From NCBI RefSeq assembly GCF_000420025.1, contig NZ_ATUD01000013.1, positions 1 through 64,000 on the forward strand: a stretch of DNA of 64,000 bases. Direction: 5' to 3'. The notes beneath the pieces are model-generated. The model was not told where the DNA came from and did no database searches. It saw nothing but the letters and a program-made list of their open reading frames with translations. Source of the DNA: Patulibacter americanus DSM 16676. Lineage in GTDB: Bacteria; Actinomycetota; Thermoleophilia; Solirubrobacterales; Solirubrobacteraceae. Below are positions 57,445 through 64,000 of the stretch, piece after piece. The translations under genes and the position numbers were made by a program. How positions within the stretch are numbered: the first letter of the stretch is position 1; each line of letters begins with the position of its first letter.

Positions 57445-58449
57445 CTAGAAGGCCTGCGCGCGCTCGCGGTCGTAGCGCTCGAGCGCCAGGGCCACGAGGC
57501 GGGAGACGAGGTCGGGGTAGCTGACCCCGCTGGCCTCCCAGAGCTTGCCGTAGGCCGACGTCTCCGTGAACCCGGGCAGGGTGTTGAGCTCGTTGAGCAG
57601 CACGTCCTCGCCGTGGACGAAGAAGTCCGCGCGGGCGAGGCCGTCGCAGCAGGAGAGCGTGAACGCGCGCGCCGCGAGCTCCTGCACGCGGGCGCGGGCG
57701 GTGGCGCTGATCGGCGCCGGCACCCGCAGCTCCATGCCGCCCGGGGTGTACTTCGCCTCGTAGTCGTACCAGGCGTCCGGGTCGTCGCTCGTGAGCACGA
57801 TCTGGCCGATCTCCGACACCGTCGGCGCGTCGTTCGACCCGAGCACCGCGGTCTCCGCCTCGACCCCGACGGCCGACGCCTCGACGATCACGCGCGCGTC
57901 GTGGCGCAGCGCATCCTCGATCGCGGGAGCGACGTCGTCGGGCGTGCGGGCGGGCGCGATGCCGACGGACGAGCCGAGCCGCGAGGGCTTGACCCACACG
58001 GGCATGCCCAGCCGGGCGATGCGCTCGAGCACGCCGGCGCGGTCGTGCTCCCAGTCGCGGGCGTGGACGGGCTCGTAGGCGACCTGCGGGATCCCCGCGG
58101 CGAGCATGAGGTCCTTGAAGACGAGCTTGTCCATCGCGACGGCCGAGCCGAGGACGGACGAGCCGACGTAGGGCACGTCGAGCAGGTCGAGCAGCCCCTG
58201 CACGGTGCCGTCCTCGCCGAACGGGCCGTGCAGCACGGGGAAGACGACGTCGCAGTCGAGCAGGCCGCCGCCGGGGGTGAGCAGGACGGGCTCGCCGTCG
58301 CGCGTGGTCCAGGAGCCGTCGCGGTCGAGGTCGACCTCGACCACCTCGTGGCCGGCCGCCCGCAGGCCCGCCGCCACCGCCGCGGCGGAGCGCAGCGAGA
58401 CGTCGTGCTCGGAGGACCGGCCGCCGCCGAGGACCGCGACGCGGGTCAC
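57445..58449 (-). CDS. ddl: D-alanine--D-alanine ligase
   Basis: 334 residues, GTG at 58449 overlapping the pknB stop (GTGA). Ddl joins two D-Ala in an ATP-dependent step, giving the terminal dipeptide of the peptidoglycan precursor. N-terminal motif GGGRSSEHDVSLRSA (GGxSxEHxVS). LHGPFGEDGTVQGLLDLLDV, then PYVGSSVLGSAVAMDKLVFK, VKPSRLGSSVGI and metal-site NELNTLPGFTETSAYGKLWE follow; VSYPDLVSRLVALALERY ends the protein. The length is normal. It is the last gene of the pstP-rodA-pbpA-pknB-ddl cluster, so PknB signalling and D-Ala-D-Ala synthesis are co-expressed. Confidence 0.96.
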   Translation of the reverse strand: MTRVAVLGGGRSSEHDVSLRSAAAVAAGLRAAGHEVVEVDLDRDGSWTTRDGEPVLLTPGGGLLDCDVVFPVLHGPFGEDGTVQGLLDLLDVPYVGSSVLGSAVAMDKLVFKDLMLAAGIPQVAYEPVHARDWEHDRAGVLERIARLGMPVWVKPSRLGSSVGIAPARTPDDVAPAIEDALRHDARVIVEASAVGVEAETAVLGSNDAPTVSEIGQIVLTSDDPDAWYDYEAKYTPGGMELRVPAPISATARARVQELAARAFTLSCCDGLARADFFVHGEDVLLNELNTLPGFTETSAYGKLWEASGVSYPDLVSRLVALALERYDRERAQAF

Positions 58450-60578
58450 GAGCGGCCTCCGCCGGCGACGGTCGACGTCGCGCCGGCCGCTGCCGTGGAC
58501 GTGCCGCTCTGGGTCCGCCCGCCGGCCCGGTCCGTGGTCGCGCCGCTCTGCGTGCGCGCGTCGGCCGCCTCCGAGGACGTGCCGCTCTGCGTGCCGCCCT
58601 CCGCCTCGTCCTGCGCCTGGTACTTCCCGACCGTGATGGTCACCTGCGAGCCCTTCGCCACCCTGCCCCCGTTCGGCACCTGATTGACGACCTTTCCGTC
58701 CTCGCTCTGCTCCGTGGTGGTCGTCGTGACCACGGAGGGCTTCAGCCCTGCCGCCTTCAGCGCCTTCTCGGCGGCCGCGCGGGTACGTCCCGTGAGGTTC
58801 GGCACGCGCACGTCGGTGCTCTCCGGGGCCGTCGTGGTGGGGTCCGTCGCGGTATCGGGGTCGGCCTCGTCGACCGGCTCCTTCGCGAGCGTCACCGCCA
58901 CGGTCCCGCCGCGGTCGACCTGCGACCGCGCGCCGGGGTTCTGCGCGATGACGGTGCCCGGGGCCTCCTCGCTCTCCTCCTCGGAGAAGCTCGCCGACAG
59001 CCCGATCCGCCGCAGCGCGGCGGCCGCCTCGGCCCGCCCCTGGCCCTCCAGATCGGGGACGGTCACCTTCTGGGTGGCCGTGCCGTCCGCGGCGGGGCCC
59101 TGCGAGACGTAGATCGTGATCTTCTCGCCCGGCGGGATGCTGGCGCCCGCCACCGGGTCCGTGCGCGTCACGAGCCCTCGGGTCACGTCGTCGCTGTTCT
59201 CGTTCGCGACGAGGAAGTCGTCGAACCCGGCGTCGCCCAGCTTCGCCCGCGCCTGCTCGGGCGTCAGCGACTCCACCACGGGCACGGACGCCTGCTCCGG
59301 ACCGGACGAGACGACGAGGCGGATGGTCGTGCCGCGCCGCACCTTCTTGCCGCTCACGGGCGACTGGTAGACGACCTCGCCACGCTCGTAGCGGCGGCTG
59401 GTGACGTCGCGGTTGTCGCGGACGACGTCGAACCCGCGCGCCTCGAGCCGCTGCTCGGCCTTCGTGAAGCTCTGCCCCTTCACGCTCGGGACGACCTCCA
59501 TGCGGCCGAACGTCAGGTAGGCGGCGATCGCGGCCACGCCGAGCACGGCGAGCAGCGAGACGATCCCGACCGTCCACCGGCGCCGCCGGCGGGCCTGCGC
59601 GTTCTCGCGCGCCTCCTCCGGCGCCACGCCCGCAGGGACGGCCATGCCGGCGGCGGGCTGGAGCCAGCCGCCCGTGGTCTGGCCGCCGTACATGCCCGGC
59701 GCGGGGGCCGCGGTCAGGAGCTGCGGCTGCGCGGGCACCGGGGCACCCGAGACGATGCGGTGGCGCACCGACTGCAGCGCCGCGATGAAGTCCTCCGCGT
59801 CCTCGAAGCGATCCTCGGGCTGCTTCGACATCGCCTTCAGGACGACGTACTCGAGGTCCGCGGGGACGTTCGGGTTGACGATGGAGAGGGCCGGCGGCTC
59901 CTCGTTGACGTGCTTGAGCGCGATCGCGACGGGCTGGTCGCCGTCGAACGGCATCCGCCCCGTCAGCATCTCGAAGAGCACGACGCCGACCGCGTAGAGG
60001 TCGGCGGACGGCGCGACGGGCAGCCCGGACGCCTGCTCCGGGGAGAGGTAGTGGGCGGTGCCCACGATCATCCCCGTCTGCGTCATCTGCAGGTCGTCGA
60101 TGGCGCGCGCGATGCCGAAGTCCGCGACCTTGAGGTCGCCGTCGGGGCCGACGAGGACGTTCTGCGGCTTGATGTCGCGGTGGACGAGCCCGCGGCGGTG
60201 CGCGTAGCGCAGGGCGTCGAGCACCTGCGAGATCTGGTCGATCGTCTTGACCGGATCCAGCGGCGCCTGGTCGCGGATGACGTCCTTCAGCGTCACCCCG
60301 TCGACGAGCTCCATCGCCATGTAGGGGATGCCGTCCCAGTCGCCGCGGTCGAAGACCTGGACGATGTGGGGGTGCTGCAGGCCCGCGGCGGACTGGCTCT
60401 CGCGGCGGAACCGCGCGACGACATCGGGGTCCTCGGCCAGCTGCTCGTGGAGGACCTTCACCGCGACGTGCCGCCCCAGCTGCAGGTCCTCGCAGGCGTA
60501 GACCTCGGCCATGCCGCCCGTGCCCAGGCGGCGCTCGACGAGGTAGCGCCCGTCGATGGTCTGTCCGGCCCGGTTCAT
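58446..60578 (-). CDS. pknB: PASTA-domain Ser/Thr protein kinase PknB
   Basis: 710 residues, ATG at 60578 with GGGAGCGG upstream. Kinase domain ~10-275: RLGTGGMAEVYACEDLQLGR, HVAVKVLHEQ, LVHRDIKPQNVLV, VADFGIARAIDDLQMTQTGM, VGTAHYLSPEQASGLP. TM ~340-360 (WTVGIVSLLAVLGVAAIAAY). Four PASTA repeats follow: VVPSVKGQSFTKAEQRLEAR, SVPVVESLTPEQARAKLGDA, VTVPDLEGQGRAEAAAALRR and VRVPNLTGRTRAAAEKALKA. The tail contains TQSGTSS/TQSGATT/TQSGTST repeats. PASTA kinases sense muropeptides or lipid II and control division and wall synthesis. It is followed by ddl with overlap and lies downstream of pbpA. Confidence 0.96.
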   Translation of the reverse strand: MNRAGQTIDGRYLVERRLGTGGMAEVYACEDLQLGRHVAVKVLHEQLAEDPDVVARFRRESQSAAGLQHPHIVQVFDRGDWDGIPYMAMELVDGVTLKDVIRDQAPLDPVKTIDQISQVLDALRYAHRRGLVHRDIKPQNVLVGPDGDLKVADFGIARAIDDLQMTQTGMIVGTAHYLSPEQASGLPVAPSADLYAVGVVLFEMLTGRMPFDGDQPVAIALKHVNEEPPALSIVNPNVPADLEYVVLKAMSKQPEDRFEDAEDFIAALQSVRHRIVSGAPVPAQPQLLTAAPAPGMYGGQTTGGWLQPAAGMAVPAGVAPEEARENAQARRRRRWTVGIVSLLAVLGVAAIAAYLTFGRMEVVPSVKGQSFTKAEQRLEARGFDVVRDNRDVTSRRYERGEVVYQSPVSGKKVRRGTTIRLVVSSGPEQASVPVVESLTPEQARAKLGDAGFDDFLVANENSDDVTRGLVTRTDPVAGASIPPGEKITIYVSQGPAADGTATQKVTVPDLEGQGRAEAAAALRRIGLSASFSEEESEEAPGTVIAQNPGARSQVDRGGTVAVTLAKEPVDEADPDTATDPTTTAPESTDVRVPNLTGRTRAAAEKALKAAGLKPSVVTTTTTEQSEDGKVVNQVPNGGRVAKGSQVTITVGKYQAQDEAEGGTQSGTSSEAADARTQSGATTDRAGGRTQSGTSTAAAGATSTVAGGGRS

Positions 60579-60738
60579 CTGCTCGCCGCTCCCTGCACGC
60601 GAGACCCATCATGCCCGTCGAGGGCGACCGACCGCGGGGCGCCCGCCGTCGGTCCACCGGCCGTCCACCGGACAGCCTCGAACCATCGACCGAACGTCCG
60701 CCCGCCACCCCCCGGGCGGGCGGGGTGGCCCGCCGGGC

Positions 60739-62196
60739 TCACCGGCCGGCCCCGGCCGCGAGGGCGGCCTGGATCACGCTCTTGGCGATCGGCGCGGCGA
60801 CCTGGCCGCCCTGGCCCGGGCTGTTCTCCACGATCACGGCGACCGCGACCTTCGGGTCCTCGAGCGGGGCGAAGCCGATGAACCAGAGGTTGTTGATGCC
60901 GTCGGCGATGTTGCCCAGCTCGGCCGTGCCGGTCTTGCCGCCGACCCGCACGTCCGTGCCCAGCTGCGCCTGAGCGCCGGTGCCCTCGTCGACGACGTTG
61001 CCCATCATCTGCTGCAGCTGACGCGCGCTCGAGGCCTTCATCGACTGCTTGTAGAGCTGCGGCTGCACCTCTTCCTGCACGCGCCCGTCCGGGTCGACCA
61101 CGCGGTCGGTGAGGTGCGGCTTCATGAGCCGGCCGTCGTTGGCCACGGCGGAGACGACCATGGCCATCTGCAGCGGGGTGGCCCCGAGCTTGTCCTGTCC
61201 GATCCCGGTGCGGGCCAGGTCGACGTACTTGCTCGTGGCCGGGATCAGCTTGTCGTTGCGGCGGATCCCCGAGGTGCGGATCTGCCCGGCCGGGTAGTCC
61301 AGCGGCGGCTTCGCGTCGAAGCCGAAGCGCTCCATGTACTCCTGCAGGGTGCGGCCGCCGAGGTCGTTGGCGATGTTGCCGAACGCGCCGTTGATGGACT
61401 GCGTCAGCGCCTGCGTCAGCGTGACCTGGCCGAACTGCTCGCCGTTGAAGTTCGCCAGCGGCTGCCCGGAGAACCGCTGCCCGGTCGAGCCGTCGACGGT
61501 GGTGTCGGGCGTGTACTTGCCCGAGTCCAGCGCCGCGGCCGCGGTCAGCACCTTGAACGTCGAGCCGGGGACGTAGGCCGCCTGCGTGGCCCGGTTGAGC
61601 TCGGCGCTGTTCTTCAGCGTCGTCCGGTAGCCGGGCTCGGAGATCATGCGGTTGGGGTCGTAGCCCGGCACGGAGGCCATCCCGAGCACCTTGCCCGTCT
61701 CCGGCTCGAGCGCGACGACCGAGCCGGCGCGCCCGTTGAGTCCGGCCAGCGCCGCCTCCTGGACCTTGGGCTCCAGCGTGGTGCGGATGGTGCTCCCGCG
61801 CTGGTCACCCTGGATCAGGCGGTCGACCGCCGTGGCGAGCTTGACCGCCTTGCCCCCGAGGAACGCGTTCTGCGACTTCTCCAGCCCGGACTGGCCGAAC
61901 TGCAGGTCCGAGACGCCGACGGGGCCCGCGTACGCCGCGCCCTTCGGGTACCGGCGCTTGTAGACCGTGGTGTTCGTGCCGCGGGAGCGCGTCCGCACGC
62001 TGCGCGCGAGCACGGTGCCGTCCGCCGCGAGGATCCGCCCGCGCGGGACCCGCTGCGCCCGGATGACGTCGCGGTTGTTCTGCGCCGACGCCCGCAGGTC
62101 GCCGTCCTCGAGGACCGTCCAGCGCGAGGTGAAGACGAGCAGCAGCCCGAACAGCACGAGGACGACGAGGAAGAGGTTCCGGATCTGCCCGTTCAC
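60739..62196 (-). CDS. pbpA: Class B penicillin-binding protein (PbpA-type transpeptidase)
   Basis: 485 residues from the GTG at 62196, overlapping the rodA/ftsW stop (GTGA). A membrane anchor (LFLVVLVLFGLLLVFTSRW) is followed by a dimerisation domain and the transpeptidase domain. The SxxK motif is S212TFK in YVPGSTFKVLTAAAALD, SxN is SINGAFGN and KTG is GGKTGTAE. VVALEPETGKVLGMASVPGY is the usual strand before the active site. This is the PbpA partner of a SEDS polymerase, cross-linking peptidoglycan during elongation or division. No transglycosylase domain is present. It ends 161 bases before pknB. Confidence 0.95.
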   Translation of the reverse strand: MNGQIRNLFLVVLVLFGLLLVFTSRWTVLEDGDLRASAQNNRDVIRAQRVPRGRILAADGTVLARSVRTRSRGTNTTVYKRRYPKGAAYAGPVGVSDLQFGQSGLEKSQNAFLGGKAVKLATAVDRLIQGDQRGSTIRTTLEPKVQEAALAGLNGRAGSVVALEPETGKVLGMASVPGYDPNRMISEPGYRTTLKNSAELNRATQAAYVPGSTFKVLTAAAALDSGKYTPDTTVDGSTGQRFSGQPLANFNGEQFGQVTLTQALTQSINGAFGNIANDLGGRTLQEYMERFGFDAKPPLDYPAGQIRTSGIRRNDKLIPATSKYVDLARTGIGQDKLGATPLQMAMVVSAVANDGRLMKPHLTDRVVDPDGRVQEEVQPQLYKQSMKASSARQLQQMMGNVVDEGTGAQAQLGTDVRVGGKTGTAELGNIADGINNLWFIGFAPLEDPKVAVAVIVENSPGQGGQVAAPIAKSVIQAALAAGAGR

Positions 62197-63536
62197 GTGG
62201 GCCTCCGGGCGTCCTCGGACACGCGCATGAGCAGCGCGAGCAGGATGAAGTTGGCCATCACGGAGGAGCCGCCGTACGAGATGAAGGGGAGCGTGACGCC
62301 GGTCAGCGGGATCACCTTGGTCACGCCGCCGACGATCACGAACACCTGGAGGGCGAAGACCGACGTCAGGCCGGTCGCCAGCAGCTTGGAGAACGGGTCG
62401 CGCGCCAGGGACGCGATGCGGAACCCGCGCTGCACGATCAGCAGGTAGGTGAGCAGGATCGCGGCGGCGCCGATCAGCCCGGTCTCGTTCGTGATCAGCG
62501 CGTAGATCATGTCCGTCTGCGACGCCGGCAGCAGCTCCGTCGTCACGGTGCCACCGTCCGAGACCCGCGTCAGGAGCTCGGCCTGGCCGAAGCCCCGGCC
62601 GAAGAGCCCGCCGTCGGCCTGGGCGAAGAGCGACTGCGCCAGCTGGTAGCTCGAGCCGAACCCGGGCTTGCCCTGGTCCGCGATGTCCGCCCCGAACAGC
62701 ACGGGGTCCAACGGGTTCTGCCACGCGGCGACGCGGTCCTGCACGTGCCCGACCCGCCCGCCGACGACGTAGGCGCCGAGGGCGAACGCGCCGAGCCCGA
62801 GCAGCGGGTAGCGCTTCTTGCCCGTCGCGACGTAGAGCAGCGCGAGGAACGCGCCGAAGAACATGAGGGCGGCGCCGAGGTCGCGGATGAAGATGAGGAG
62901 CAGCATCGCCGTGCCCCAGATCGCCAAGAGCGGGCCGAAGTGGCGCAGCGGCGGGAGCGACATGCCCAGGAACCGGCGGCCCCCGTGGATCAGCACCTGC
63001 CGGGTCTCGCGCAGGTAGCCCGCGAGGAAGATGACGATGCCGATCTTCGCGAACTCCGCGGCCTGGAACGAGAACGGCCCGAGCCGGATCGAGAGGTAGG
63101 CCCCGTTCGTCGCCTCGCCGATCACGGGCATGCGCGGCAGCACCAGCAGGAGCAGCGAGCCTGCCGCGATCGTGTACCGGTAGCGCTCGAGCAGGTGGTA
63201 GTCGCGCAGCACCACCATCGTGAACGCGAACAGCCCCAGGCCGACGACGAACCACTGCGCCTGCAGCCGGGCGAAGCTCTCGTCGATCCGGTAGAGCTCG
63301 ACGAGCCCGAAGCACGCGAGCACCGCCACGAGCGGGAACAGGTACGGGTCCGCGTTCGGCGCCGTGAAGCGGATGACGAGATGCCCGACGAGGCAGAGGC
63401 CGAGGAAGACGGCCCCGTACGTCAGCGAGGCGTTGGAGAGGAAGGCGTCGCGCTTGAGGAAGATCGCCGCGAAGCCGGCGGTGACCAGCAGGGCGGACGG
63501 CAACAGCGCGAGAGCCTCGCGGTTGCGGGCGCTCAC
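62193..63536 (-). CDS. rodA: SEDS glycosyltransferase (RodA/FtsW family)
   Basis: 447 residues, GTG at 63536 overlapping the PP2C stop. Ten or so TM helices with the SEDS signatures: SIRLGPFSFQAAEFAKIGIV, IFIRDLGAALMFFGAFLALL, the long loop with DADGGLFGRGFGQAE-like VFGAD, LPASQTDMIYALITNETGLI, and GVTLPFISYGGSSVMANFIL. SEDS proteins polymerise lipid II; the adjacent class B PBP at 60739-62196 is its transpeptidase partner. FtsW and RodA are not easily told apart by sequence alone. The position between pstP and pbpA matches rodA of other actinobacteria. Confidence 0.93.
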   Translation of the reverse strand: MSARNREALALLPSALLVTAGFAAIFLKRDAFLSNASLTYGAVFLGLCLVGHLVIRFTAPNADPYLFPLVAVLACFGLVELYRIDESFARLQAQWFVVGLGLFAFTMVVLRDYHLLERYRYTIAAGSLLLLVLPRMPVIGEATNGAYLSIRLGPFSFQAAEFAKIGIVIFLAGYLRETRQVLIHGGRRFLGMSLPPLRHFGPLLAIWGTAMLLLIFIRDLGAALMFFGAFLALLYVATGKKRYPLLGLGAFALGAYVVGGRVGHVQDRVAAWQNPLDPVLFGADIADQGKPGFGSSYQLAQSLFAQADGGLFGRGFGQAELLTRVSDGGTVTTELLPASQTDMIYALITNETGLIGAAAILLTYLLIVQRGFRIASLARDPFSKLLATGLTSVFALQVFVIVGGVTKVIPLTGVTLPFISYGGSSVMANFILLALLMRVSEDARRPT

Positions 63537-64000
63537 GGCTTGACGACCTCGCCGCGCTCCAGGCGGGAGACCAGGTCGTTCGCGTCACCGAGCGAGCGGA
63601 TCCGGTGGTCGAACAGCCGCTCGCGCAGCGCCGGATCCACCTCGCTCACGGGCACCGACGACGGGTAGTTCGGGCTGTAGAGGTCGATCCCGAGCGGCAG
63701 CTCGTACGGCAGCCCGCGGTAGACCGTGACGAGGCCGCGGTAGGAGCCGACGAAGTAGACCGTCTGGGACGCGAAATACACGCCCGTCAGCACGCAGCCG
63801 ACGAGGAACAGCACGATGAACGGGCCGGCGCGCAGGCCGCGACGGCGGCGCTTCGTGCCGCCCGTGACGGTGCCGTGCGGCTCGGGCCGGTCGATGAGCG
63901 GCCGGGGGCCGGGCTCCTCGCGCTCGGGGGCGGCGACGGCCGGCATGACCGCCGTCGTCTGCTCGCCGCGGCCCGTGCCGTCGTCCGTCAGCTCGCCCGG
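63533..64000 (-). CDS. pstP: PP2C-family phosphatase, C-terminal part (cut by window edge)
   Basis: 155 codons are visible and the frame is open to the edge. The part in the window starts after the catalytic PP2C domain: a Pro/Glu-rich linker, then a basic KRRRRG stretch, a TM helix (FIVLFLVGCVLTGVYFASQT) and the small extracytoplasmic end domain GSYRGLVTVYRGLPYELPLG with IDLYSPNYPSSVPVSEVDPA. This end domain is typical of actinobacterial PstP/PrpC, the phosphatase that reverses PknB-type kinases. It is translationally coupled to rodA by a GTGA overlap, as in mycobacteria. The metal-binding catalytic residues lie beyond the window. Confidence 0.85.
   Translation of the reverse strand, partial: PGELTDDGTGRGEQTTAVMPAVAAPEREEPGPRPLIDRPEPHGTVTGGTKRRRRGLRAGPFIVLFLVGCVLTGVYFASQTVYFVGSYRGLVTVYRGLPYELPLGIDLYSPNYPSSVPVSEVDPALRERLFDHRIRSLGDANDLVSRLERGEVVKP

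Noticed and set aside
60579..60738. Extension of pbpA or pknB into the 160-base gap
   Set aside because: No start or domain supports it; this gap probably holds the separate pknB-ddl promoter (CATGAT further upstream of a ribosome-binding site).
1..64000. tRNA, rRNA, CRISPR, insertion sequences, prophage, attachment sites
   Set aside because: I found no GTTCGAAnCC-type T-arms outside genes, no repeat-spacer arrays, no transposase or integrase products, and no shift in composition pointing to a mobile island.

Overview
The window is a chromosomal segment from a very GC-rich (roughly three quarters G+C) actinobacterium. Long spurious ORFs on the antisense strand, frequent GTG starts, many ATGA/GTGA stop-start overlaps, several Hanks-type Ser/Thr kinases and a pstP-rodA-pbpA-pknB cell-wall cluster all fit this. 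The secreted OmpA-like protein, the zinc-finger sigma fusion and the coiled-coil/winged-helix proteins resemble class Thermoleophilia (Solirubrobacterales, for example Patulibacter or Conexibacter). That placement is an inference. I saw no tRNA, rRNA, CRISPR array, insertion sequence or prophage, and no gene-free gap exceeds 300 bases.

Layout. 1-8.4 kb: the start of a TasA/SipW-type secreted protein (cut by the edge), small membrane proteins, a degenerate sensor-kinase ATPase domain, a MocR-type regulator, an SDR, a glycosyltransferase/sugar-transferase pair, a GNAT and a Nudix hydrolase. 8.4-18.1 kb: a zinc-finger-like protein coupled to a glycosyltransferase, a divergent HxlR/NmrA redox pair, and two Ser/Thr kinases that share an extracytoplasmic domain and flank a PRISE-type SDR. 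18.1-25 kb: an HTH-only LysR protein, a winged-helix protein, a coiled-coil protein, a flippase, a glycosyltransferase, and an ECF sigma gene (frameshifted) coupled to a membrane partner. 25.1-28.6 kb: a PadR-ABC-FtsX operon. 28.8-31.5 kb: a sigma/zinc-finger fusion divergent from a small secreted Cys-repeat protein. 31.6-46.6 kb: a surface-glycan region with a CapD-type dehydratase, LytR_C protein, O-antigen ligase, GT-C transferase, DUF354 protein, SGNH hydrolase, DegT aminotransferase and UppP-like phosphatase. 46.6-49.2 kb: a methyltransferase, purM and an I78-like lipoprotein. 49.2-52.3 kb: a second ECF sigma operon with two membrane partners paralogous to the first partner. 52.6-57.3 kb: a large secreted OmpA-domain protein and a kinase with a discoidin-like domain. 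57.4-64 kb: pstP (cut by the edge), rodA/ftsW, pbpA, pknB (four PASTA repeats) and ddl, tightly overlapping on the minus strand.

The strongest candidates for something undescribed are the two ECF-sigma loci. They encode three paralogous membrane-anchored proteins with a two-cysteine extracytoplasmic domain (signature close to AADPxGGLPW) and no recognisable anti-sigma domain. Other signals are a pervasive TAnnnT element 6-10 bases upstream of start codons, which implies leaderless mRNAs, and short tandem repeats that begin at or near stop codons.
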